DNA of 13,574 nucleotides, from positions 1 to 13,574 of the forward strand of contig CAJYRE010000032.1 of assembly GCA_913776675.1 (NCBI GenBank), given 5' to 3'. The translations under genes were made by a program, and so were the position numbers. Under the pieces are notes generated by a model, which did no database searches, had not been told where the DNA came from, and saw only the letters and a list, made by a program, of their open reading frames with translations. This DNA is from Rhizobiaceae bacterium (GTDB lineage: Bacteria; Pseudomonadota; Alphaproteobacteria; Rhizobiales; Rhizobiaceae). Below, in pieces: positions 7,158 to 12,978 of this stretch. How positions within the stretch are numbered: position 1 is the stretch's first letter; every line of letters starts with the position of its first letter.

Positions 7158-7666
7158 CAGAGAAGGTCTGGATAATCCGTCTGGCCAGACCGCATGATGG
7201 CGATGCGTTGAGTACGATTGAGATAGCCGCAGCCCAGATCTTTCGAAATGTCGATGATTTGCAATGGCTTGCAGATGGTCCATCTCTCTGCGCCATTCAG
7301 CAGCAACAGATGATCGATAACGGCACCGTGCTGGTGGCGACGGATTTACACAACCAGCCTGTGGGATTTTTAAGCGGCAAGGTTGAAGAAGACCGGCTTC
7401 ATATTGTCGAACTATCCGTCCTGCCAGACTGGCAAAGATTGGGAATTGGCCGGGCACTGATCGATGCGGTCAAAGAATTGGCCATCCAACAGCAATTGCG
7501 GGCGCTCAGCCTGACAACGTTCCGACACCTTCCGTGGAACGCCCCTTTTTATGCGTCGTTGGGTTTTGAAGAAACGCAGGATGAGGTTCTGCAAAATCAT
7601 CTCGACCATGATTTCGGCAATGGTCTGCCCCGTGAGCAGCGCTGTGCCATGATTCTGACGCTATAA
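7154..7666 (+). CDS. GNAT-family N-acetyltransferase, substrate unknown
   Basis: GNAT enzymes move an acetyl group from acetyl-CoA to an amine on a small molecule or protein. The 170-residue product has the acetyl-CoA pyrophosphate loop QRLGIGRA (94-101) after the strand VELSVL (85-90), and the C-terminal motif B pattern NAPFYASLGFEE (129-140). That places it in the family without telling the substrate. The ATG at 7154 overlaps the coaBC stop by four bases (ATGA), so translation is probably coupled to coaBC. Its stop codon overlaps the end of the convergent CHR transporter gene by six bases, leaving no space for a terminator. Partnership with coaBC (acetyl-CoA supply) is only suggestive. Confidence 0.88.
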   Translation: MTEKVWIIRLARPHDGDALSTIEIAAAQIFRNVDDLQWLADGPSLCAIQQQQMIDNGTVLVATDLHNQPVGFLSGKVEEDRLHIVELSVLPDWQRLGIGRALIDAVKELAIQQQLRALSLTTFRHLPWNAPFYASLGFEETQDEVLQNHLDHDFGNGLPREQRCAMILTL

Positions 7667-8188
7667 AACCCCACTCAACAGGCCAATCAAAGCCCCACTG
7701 CCCAGCACCAGCAGAGGATGAACCTTTGTTGTGGCGCTCAACAATGCGGAAGCTGCCGCAATACCCATCAGAAGGGCACTGGTCACAGAGGCCACCGTTA
7801 TAACAGCAGCACTGGCGCTGACCAGACCCACCGTCACCGGTACCAGCCCGGCCTGCACCACTTTGCGCCAAGGCCGATCCTTGAATTTCTGCCACAGCGT
7901 AAACACAAACGCGGTGATCAGAGACGATGGACCGAATTTGGCAATGGATGTGACCAGCAGACCGGCAAGCCCGGCAACATGCCAGCCCACCAGCGGCACA
8001 ATCATCATATTCGGGCCGGGAGCTGCCTGTGCCAAGGCAAACAGGGCGCTGAATTCACTGGCGCTCATCCAGTGCTGCACCTCCACCACACGGCGCTGCA
8101 TTTCGGGCAGGATGGCATTGCCACCGCCAAAGGCCATCAGGGACAGTTCAAAAAAGATCAGACCGAGAGAAAAGAGGATTCCACTCAT
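7661..8188 (-). CDS. short-chain chromate-type (CHR) transporter, second subunit
   Basis: CHR-family proteins export chromate, or related oxyanions, across the inner membrane; the short-chain type works as a pair of single-domain proteins. The 175-residue hydrophobic product carries the family motifs MAFGGGNAILPEMQRRVV (18-35), WMSASEF (40-46) and ALAQAAPGPNMMI (51-63), followed by several membrane segments to the C-terminus. The start at 8188 is chosen because GGAGG lies eight bases upstream and because the ATG overlaps the stop of the preceding CHR gene as ATGA; a TTG at 8203 is the alternative. It is the downstream gene of the pair. Chromate as substrate is the family assignment, not visible in the sequence. 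Confidence 0.9.
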   Translation of the reverse strand: MSGILFSLGLIFFELSLMAFGGGNAILPEMQRRVVEVQHWMSASEFSALFALAQAAPGPNMMIVPLVGWHVAGLAGLLVTSIAKFGPSSLITAFVFTLWQKFKDRPWRKVVQAGLVPVTVGLVSASAAVITVASVTSALLMGIAAASALLSATTKVHPLLVLGSGALIGLLSGVL

Positions 8189-8748
8189 CTCGACAGCCTC
8201 CAATGCAGCAGGATGGAGATGGGAGCCAGAATCAACATGGTTGCCAGCAGGGGCGCGCGGAGAAGTGCAATGGCGATGAAACAGACGATCGCTATCAAGA
8301 GGCCCAAAGGCTTCTTGAACAGGGGTTTGAGCATCCGCCAGCCCAGCGAGATCAACAGCCCCGAAGCTGCCGCCGCCAGACCGGCAAACAGATGCTCAAC
8401 GACCGGATTGTCATGATAGCGATCATAAAGAACACCAAGGCCGATAACGATGATGATCGGAGCAGCGATCAATCCGAACATCGCAGCCAGCGCACCACGC
8501 CAGCCTCGAAACTTCAGCCCGACCGCCACCGACATATTGATGATATTGCCGCCGGGCAGGAACTGACAGAGACCCAGAAGGTCGGCAAATTCGGCTTCTG
8601 TCAACCAGCCGCGCTGTGTCACCATCATATGCCGCGCCATGGGAAGCACACCGCCAAACCCCATCAGGCCCAATTTCAAAAAACCGGTGAACAGGTCGGA
8701 AACATTGGGGTGTTCCTCCGCCGCATTCACCAATCCTGCCTCTGCCAT
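8185..8748 (-). CDS. short-chain chromate-type (CHR) transporter, first subunit
   Basis: Partner of the downstream CHR gene; the two half-size proteins together would match one long-chain ChrA. The 187-residue product has a polar N-terminal tail, then LKLGLMGFGGVLPMARHMM (24-42), WLTEAEFADLLGLCQFLPGG (48-67) and NIINMSVAVG (68-77), and further hydrophobic stretches at about 87-107, 118-136 and 148-182. The usual PGP at the end of the second motif is PGG here, whereas the partner keeps PGP. GGAG lies eight bases before the ATG at 8748. Its stop overlaps the second subunit start (ATGA). A LysR-type gene is divergent 95 bases away and is the obvious candidate regulator; no ChrB-type regulator is present. 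Confidence 0.9.
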   Translation of the reverse strand: MAEAGLVNAAEEHPNVSDLFTGFLKLGLMGFGGVLPMARHMMVTQRGWLTEAEFADLLGLCQFLPGGNIINMSVAVGLKFRGWRGALAAMFGLIAAPIIIVIGLGVLYDRYHDNPVVEHLFAGLAAAASGLLISLGWRMLKPLFKKPLGLLIAIVCFIAIALLRAPLLATMLILAPISILLHWRLSR

Positions 8749-8801
8749 TGTCTTGTCTCCATCTTTTCAACCTCTCCATACGCCCGCAGAAACATGATGT
8801 C

Positions 8802-8843
8802 CAATATATGGAAGTGTCATTCTTCATATGCTATAAATATGAA
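8802..8843. promoter_or_regulatory. divergent control region with ATATG/CATAT half-sites (candidate LysR operator)
   Basis: Three half-sites occur between the CHR genes and the regulator: ATATG at 8806-8810, CATAT at 8825-8829 and ATATG at 8837-8841. The last two form a 17-base inverted repeat around GCTATAA; the first two form a wider one with a 14-base spacer. A minus-strand TATATT (8808-8803) could be the -10 of the CHR genes but lacks a -35, as expected for an activated promoter. TATAAAT at 8832-8838 could be the regulator's -10 and overlaps a half-site, compatible with autorepression. The assignment is inference from position and symmetry. Confidence 0.45.
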
Positions 8844-9758
8844 ATGATTGAACTTCGCCATCTCCGCTACGCCATCGCCATTGCCGATGAAGGCCACATG
8901 ACCCGGGCCGCGTTCAAACTGGGCCTGCAACAGCCACCTTTGAGCCAGCAGATCAAGGCGCTGGAGGCCATGGTCGGCACACCGCTGTTTCAACGCCAAC
9001 CGCGCGGCATGGCGCTGACGGAGGCGGGCGAAGCCTTTGTGGCACGGGCGCGGCAGATTATTCTCGATGTCGATGGAGCCGTGGAAGCCGCTCAGCGGGC
9101 CGCCCGTGGTGAAACAGGCAGCCTTGCCATTGGCTTCACCACATCAGCGGCCTTCCATCCGCTGGTGTCCAGCGTGGTGCGGGCGCTGCGGCAATCCGCG
9201 CCTGATCTTGTGTTGCGGCTGGATGAAGGCTCAACGCAGGAATTGCTGGCAGAGCTTGCGAGCGGTCGGCTGGACAGCGCCTTTATCCGCTCACCAAACG
9301 GGCCGGTGCCTGACTTTGAGGTGGTACAGGTTCACCGAGAAACCATGATTCTGGCCATGCCCGACACCCATGCCTTGGCAAAAGCACCACAAGGTTTGAT
9401 TGATCTGGGCGATTTGAAGAACGAAACCTTCATTCTCTACCGCCGCACATCTGCACAAGGGCTGTATGATCGGATCATTGCGGCGTGCCAACGGGCAGGC
9501 TTTAGCCCGATTGTGGGACAGGAAGCGCCGAAAGTGGTGTCATCCCTCAGTCTGGTTGCCGCAGGACTTGGGCTTTCAATTGTGCCGCAATCCATTGCAC
9601 AGTTGGAAACCTCCGGTGTTGCCTATCGGCAATTCAACCCACGTTCAGAGCTGGAAGCACCTCTCTATCTCGCCTATCCAGCACGGGACAAAGGCGGACC
9701 ATTGGCCGTCTTCGTTGAAGAGGTTATGCGGCAGGCGAAAAATCTTGAAACGCTATGA
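8844..9758 (+). CDS. LysR-type transcriptional regulator
   Basis: LysR regulators bind DNA as oligomers and respond to a small-molecule ligand, usually activating a divergent operon and repressing themselves. The 304-residue product (typical length) has the N-terminal winged helix-turn-helix: LRHLRYAIAIADEGHMTRA (4-22) and QPPLSQQIKALEAMVGTPLF (30-49), with RGMALTEAGEAF (54-65). A type 2 periplasmic-binding-protein-like ligand domain follows from about residue 88 (GSLAIGFTTSAAFHP), ending with AGLGLSIVPQS in the second lobe. The start at 8844 has no Shine-Dalgarno; a TATAAAT six bases upstream suggests a leaderless transcript. An upstream in-frame GTG-type start would add residues outside the family. 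Divergence from the CHR pair suggests it controls them, but the inducer cannot be read. It converges on the amidotransferase gene with a 10-base gap. Confidence 0.93.
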   Translation: MIELRHLRYAIAIADEGHMTRAAFKLGLQQPPLSQQIKALEAMVGTPLFQRQPRGMALTEAGEAFVARARQIILDVDGAVEAAQRAARGETGSLAIGFTTSAAFHPLVSSVVRALRQSAPDLVLRLDEGSTQELLAELASGRLDSAFIRSPNGPVPDFEVVQVHRETMILAMPDTHALAKAPQGLIDLGDLKNETFILYRRTSAQGLYDRIIAACQRAGFSPIVGQEAPKVVSSLSLVAAGLGLSIVPQSIAQLETSGVAYRQFNPRSELEAPLYLAYPARDKGGPLAVFVEEVMRQAKNLETL

Positions 9759-9768
9759 GAGGCAGGCG

Positions 9769-10584
9769 TTAGACTGCCATTTCCAGAACCCGCGGCTGCG
9801 TCAAAGTCTGCAGGGGTGCGAAATTGGCAACGTTCAGCCCATCATCGCTGAGGATCACAGCACTGCCTGCCGGAATTTCCACCCATGACTCACTGTCGTC
9901 GTTCAAGGGTTCCGAGACGAGGCAATAACCACCATCCGGCCCCATCGGCCCTGCATAGAGTGTTGGCGCAAAAGCATCGGTGGAATAGCGCACGGCATAG
10001 AGTGATTTTCCATCAGAAAAGGCTGCCGTGAAGCGCACCCGGGCCGAGCCGATCATGTCAAAGCTCAGCTTTTCAACATAGCCGATCACTTCGGCCATCG
10101 CCTCCAGCGGGCGCTCCTGCATGCCATATTGCATGGCCAGCAGGAACAGCAATTCGGAATCGGTGCAGCCACTTCTGGCGCTGAAATGCTCATCATCCAG
10201 CAACTGTTCAAGCGAGCGGCGCAACCGCTCAAAATGATCCACCTGCCCATTGTGCATGAAAGACCACGTGCCATGCACGAAGGGATGGCAATTGTCACGC
10301 CTTGTTGCGCCATGGGTGGCGGCCCGCACATGCGCCAAAAACAAGGGGGAGCTGATCTGCCGGGCAATGCTTTTCAGATTACAATCCGACCAGGCTGGCA
10401 ACACATCGCGGAAACGCCCCGGCTCTGGCCGGTTGCCGTACCATGCCAGACCAAAGCCATCTGCATTGGTGGAGGTTTTGGCGCGGGTTGCGCACACCGA
10501 TTGTTCAATCAAAGAATGGGCGGGCGACGACACCAGCTCCTCAATGAAAAGCGGTTCTCCCCGGTAAGCTGCCCAACGACACAT
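9769..10584 (-). CDS. class II glutamine amidotransferase-like protein (YafJ/EgtC type), substrate unknown
   Basis: Class II amidotransferase domains use an N-terminal cysteine to release ammonia from glutamine or to hydrolyse related gamma-glutamyl amides. The 271-residue product begins MCRWAAYRGEP, placing the nucleophile C2 directly after the initiator, and shows NADGFGLAWYG (40-50), LAHVRAATHG (83-92), DNCHPF (97-102) and FMHNG (109-113), the Ntn-hydrolase pattern of stand-alone YafJ-like proteins. It has no synthetase domain. EgtC, which removes glutamate in ergothioneine synthesis, belongs to this group, but no egtB or egtD is nearby, so I do not assign it. The start at 10584 is fixed by C2; GGAG lies 11 bases upstream, longer than usual. 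It is divergent from the pirin gene over a 277-base region. Confidence 0.88.
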   Translation of the reverse strand: MCRWAAYRGEPLFIEELVSSPAHSLIEQSVCATRAKTSTNADGFGLAWYGNRPEPGRFRDVLPAWSDCNLKSIARQISSPLFLAHVRAATHGATRRDNCHPFVHGTWSFMHNGQVDHFERLRRSLEQLLDDEHFSARSGCTDSELLFLLAMQYGMQERPLEAMAEVIGYVEKLSFDMIGSARVRFTAAFSDGKSLYAVRYSTDAFAPTLYAGPMGPDGGYCLVSEPLNDDSESWVEIPAGSAVILSDDGLNVANFAPLQTLTQPRVLEMAV

Positions 10585-10861
10585 GATGTAAATTGCTCCG
10601 GCTTTGCAGGCCCTGAAATCCCCTGCAAACCTATGGTGAAGGAAGGTTTATAACGAAACGTAAATCCTCCCATTTTTATGGCAGATTCGTGACGAATTGC
10701 GCAATCACATTGTTTTGCACTGCGGTAGATTTCGGGAAATCATCGGCATTTTGTGAACACTGCGTTCTCTATTCGCACCTTCGCGCCACCTCAGGTTTCA
10801 CTATATTCGGGGCAAATGATTTATGCTCGCCCCGTTATAAATGCTCGAAAGGAGCTGGCCG
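10585..10861. promoter_or_regulatory. divergent control region with palindromes
   Basis: Between the amidotransferase and pirin genes lie two abutting perfect palindromes: ATTCGTGACGAAT at 10685-10697 and ATTGCGCAAT at 10696-10705, sharing two bases. A perfect 6-bp inverted repeat, CGGGGC at 10808-10813 and GCCCCG at 10829-10834, lies 28 bases before the pirin start and could form a leader hairpin. On the minus strand TATAAA near 10648-10653 could be the -10 of the amidotransferase gene, without a good -35. TATATT at 10802-10807 could serve pirin. No regulator is encoded next to it; binding partners are unknown. Confidence 0.4.
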
Positions 10862-11773
10862 ATGTCTATTCGTCCTGTCAAACATGAAAGCCGCGCCACC
10901 CCGACCATGGAAGGTGCAGGTGTGAGACTGCACCGGGTTTTCGGCTTTGGTGATACCTCTGCAACCGATCCGTTTTTGATGATGGATGATTTTCGCGGTG
11001 ATGATCCATCCGATTATATCCGTGGCTTTCCATGGCATCCGCATCGCGGCATTGAAACCATCACCTATGTGCTGGCAGGCACGGTGGAACATGGCGACAG
11101 CCTTGGCAATCAGGGCCTGCTCGGCGCTGGCGACCTGCAATGGATGACCGCAGGCAGCGGCATCATGCATCAGGAAATGCCGAAAGGTGATTTCTCCGGC
11201 AAGATGCACGGCTTCCAGCTCTGGGCCAACCTGCCCTCCTCGCTGAAAATGACCGCCCCCCGCTATCAGGACATCAAATCCGCCGATATTCCCGTGGTGG
11301 TCGATGATGACGGCACATCCGTGCGGGTGATCTGTGGTGACTTCTGGGGCAAGACCGGTCCGGTGGATGGCATTGCGGCCGAGCCGGTCTATCTCGATAT
11401 TTCCGTGCCTCCGGGCAAGGCCAAGCGTTTTCCGGTGGATACCTATCGCTCGGCCTTTGCCTATATCTTTGCCGGTTCCGGCTCGTTCCGCGATGCCTCC
11501 AAGCCGTTTGGTGTGAAGGTGGAAAAGGAGTTCATGGGGGAAGAGCTGAACATCCGCGATCTGTCGGGCAATCGCACGCTGGTGGTGTTTGATACCGGCG
11601 ATGAGATTACCGTGCAGGCGGGTGAAAAAGGCATTCGCTTCCTGCTGGTCACCGGCAAGCCGATCAAGGAGCCGGTGGCATGGCACGGGCCGATTGTGAT
11701 GAACACCCGCGAAGAGCTGATGCAGGCGATGCGCGAGCTGCAAAACGGTACGTTCATCAAGGCGGATCATTAA
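10862..11773 (+). CDS. pirin family protein (cupin)
   Basis: Pirins are bicupin iron proteins; some bacterial members oxidise quercetin-like compounds and others modulate central metabolism, so the exact role is uncertain. The 303-residue product carries the pirin signature in the N-terminal cupin: FPWHPHRGIETITYVLAG (56-73), GSGIMHQEMP (98-107) and GFQLWANLP (117-125). The four metal ligands correspond to H59, H61, H103 and E105, all present. The C-terminal cupin runs from about residue 165. The start at 10862 is set by AAGGAG seven bases upstream; an upstream ATG at 10841 would swallow that site. A perfect hairpin CGGATC/GATCCG (11763-11779) embraces the stop codon. It converges on thiD. 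Confidence 0.94.
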   Translation: MSIRPVKHESRATPTMEGAGVRLHRVFGFGDTSATDPFLMMDDFRGDDPSDYIRGFPWHPHRGIETITYVLAGTVEHGDSLGNQGLLGAGDLQWMTAGSGIMHQEMPKGDFSGKMHGFQLWANLPSSLKMTAPRYQDIKSADIPVVVDDDGTSVRVICGDFWGKTGPVDGIAAEPVYLDISVPPGKAKRFPVDTYRSAFAYIFAGSGSFRDASKPFGVKVEKEFMGEELNIRDLSGNRTLVVFDTGDEITVQAGEKGIRFLLVTGKPIKEPVAWHGPIVMNTREELMQAMRELQNGTFIKADH

Positions 11774-11794
11774 GATCCGTCTGGGAGCTGGCGT

Positions 11795-11811
11795 GTGGGC
11801 CATGCGCCCAC
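11795..11811. terminator. hairpin between convergent pirin and thiD genes
   Basis: GTGGGC (11795-11800) and GCCCAC (11806-11811) make a perfect 6-bp GC-rich stem around CATGC in the 39-base gap between the pirin and thiD stops. Neither side has a T-run, so it is at best a weak bidirectional terminator or RNA-end stabiliser. A second hairpin (11763-11779) overlaps the pirin stop. Confidence 0.4.
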
Positions 11812-11812
11812 C

Positions 11813-12649
11813 TTATCCCCAAAGCGCATGAAAATGATGCACCGGCCCATGGCCTGATCCAACGGTGAGCCGGTCTGCATTGGCCACGGCACCGCGCAGC
11901 CATGTTCTGGCGTTCGCAACAGCATCTGGAAGGCGCAATCCCTTGGCCAGTTCGGCTGCAACCGCGCTGGACAAGGAGCAGCCGGTGCCATGGGTGTTGG
12001 TGGTGTTGATCCGCCTGCCCTCAAACCAGACCAGCCCGGCACTGCTTGCCAGCACGTCCGGGCTGTCCTCGCCGGGCAGATGCCCACCTTTCAGCAGCAC
12101 GGCCTGCGCGCCCAACCCCAGCAGCTTTTGCGCCTGCGCCTGCATCGTGGCGCGATCCTCGGCTTCACTCTCACCCAGAAGGGCTGCCGCCTCGGGCAGA
12201 TTGGGGGTGATCAGCGTCGCTTTTGGCAACAACCGTTGGATCAATACCGACACGGCTTGCTCGTCCAGCAGTGATGCGCCGCCTTTGGCAATCATCACCG
12301 GGTCCAGCACCACTGGGATGCCGCGATGCGCAGCCAAAGCATGGGCAATCGCTTCGGCAATATCGCCATTGGCAATCATGCCGATTTTCACCGCATCGAC
12401 CCGGATGTCAGCAAACAGCGTGCTGATCTGCTGTGCAACAAAATCAGCCGGCACATGCTGAACAGCACGGACGCCTTGTGTGTTTTGTGCCGTCAACGCC
12501 GTGATGGCGGCCATGCCATAGGTGCCCCGCGCCGCAAAGGTTTTCAGATCGGCCTGAATCCCTGCCCCGCCTGAGGGGTCAGACCCAGCAATGGACAAGA
12601 CATTGCGGACAGGGGAGGATTCGGCTGCTGTTACTGTGATGTCGGACAT
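11813..12649 (-). CDS. thiD: hydroxymethylpyrimidine/phosphomethylpyrimidine kinase
   Basis: ThiD phosphorylates HMP to HMP-P and then HMP-PP, the pyrimidine half of thiamine. The 278-residue ribokinase-fold product has the HMP-binding N-terminus IAGSDPSGGAGIQADLKTF (20-38), ALTAQNTQGV (51-60), VVLDPVM (113-119), LLKGGH (185-190) and the anion-hole motif NTHGTGCSLSSA (218-229) with C224. No ThiE domain is fused. The start at 12649 has AAAGGAG six bases upstream, and that site lies in a hairpin controlled by the TPP riboswitch just upstream, so expression should fall when thiamine pyrophosphate is plentiful. Other thiamine genes are not in the window, so thiD is a stand-alone riboswitch-controlled unit here. 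It converges on pirin and is divergent from otsB. Confidence 0.96.
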   Translation of the reverse strand: MSDITVTAAESSPVRNVLSIAGSDPSGGAGIQADLKTFAARGTYGMAAITALTAQNTQGVRAVQHVPADFVAQQISTLFADIRVDAVKIGMIANGDIAEAIAHALAAHRGIPVVLDPVMIAKGGASLLDEQAVSVLIQRLLPKATLITPNLPEAAALLGESEAEDRATMQAQAQKLLGLGAQAVLLKGGHLPGEDSPDVLASSAGLVWFEGRRINTTNTHGTGCSLSSAVAAELAKGLRLPDAVANARTWLRGAVANADRLTVGSGHGPVHHFHALWG

Positions 12650-12655
12650 GGGACA

Positions 12656-12676
12656 CTCCTTTGCAGGGAAAAGGAG
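12656..12676 (-). promoter_or_regulatory. Shine-Dalgarno-sequestering hairpin (riboswitch expression platform)
   Basis: In the thiD mRNA CUCCUUU (12676-12670) can pair perfectly with AAAGGAG (12662-12656) around a 7-base loop, burying the ribosome site six bases before the thiD ATG. The sequence UCCCUGC forms the loop. There is no terminator-like T-run, so control is most likely at translation. Confidence 0.75.
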
Positions 12677-12720
12677 CCATCGGCCAATCCGGCCTCATCG
12701 ACACAGGATGACGGCCTGAT

Positions 12721-12816
12721 GCGACTCCCTCCGCCAGCATGATCTGGTTCAGGTTCAAAGGGTGCTTCTCAGCTCGTCATGTCTGTTTTCGATCACAACG
12801 AACGCCCCTGTCTTGC
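12721..12816 (-). ncRNA. TPP (thi-box) riboswitch
   Basis: Read on the minus strand the canonical thi-box words occur in order: GCTGAGA (12773-12767), ACCCTTTGAACCTGA (12763-12749), then CCAGATCATGCTGGCG (12747-12732) and GAGGGAGTC (12731-12723). The strongly conserved CUGAGA and the ACCUGA-x-C-CAG parts contact the pyrimidine and the pyrophosphate of TPP. A GAC near the 5' end (12814-12812) can pair with GUC (12725-12723) as P1, and GUUCGU (12803-12798) with ACGAGC (12777-12772) as the stem before CUGAGA. P2 is less perfect: GGGG at 12808-12805 faces CACCC. It controls thiD about 70 bases downstream. Confidence 0.93.
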
Positions 12817-12821
12817 AAATT

Positions 12822-12850
12822 GTTATGCCAGCTTTGCAGGCAGGTGTCAC
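12822..12850 (-). promoter_or_regulatory. promoter of the riboswitch-thiD transcript
   Basis: On the minus strand GTGACA (12850-12845, five of six to TTGACA) and CATAAC (12827-12822, four of six to TATAAT) are exactly 17 bases apart. Transcription would begin at about 12815, right at the 5' end of the aptamer, which supports both calls. Confidence 0.6.
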
Positions 12851-12978
12851 CCCGCAGAGTGCATCCGACAGGCTGCCGATCTGTCTGATGGAGGGAACTA
12901 TAAGCTCGCCTGCTCGTTACAACCTTGGTGTACTCAAGCCGATCCAGCACGAGATTCGACGAAAAGCAGGTTAAGTCT

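Noticed and set aside
9769..10584. EgtC (ergothioneine pathway amidohydrolase)
   Set aside because: The class II amidotransferase fold fits, but no egtB or egtD neighbours are present, so a pathway name is not justified.
10835..11803. A 322-codon minus-strand open frame opposite pirin
   Set aside because: It is the antisense shadow of a well-supported pirin gene; the translation is low-complexity, rich in His and Arg, and has no family character.
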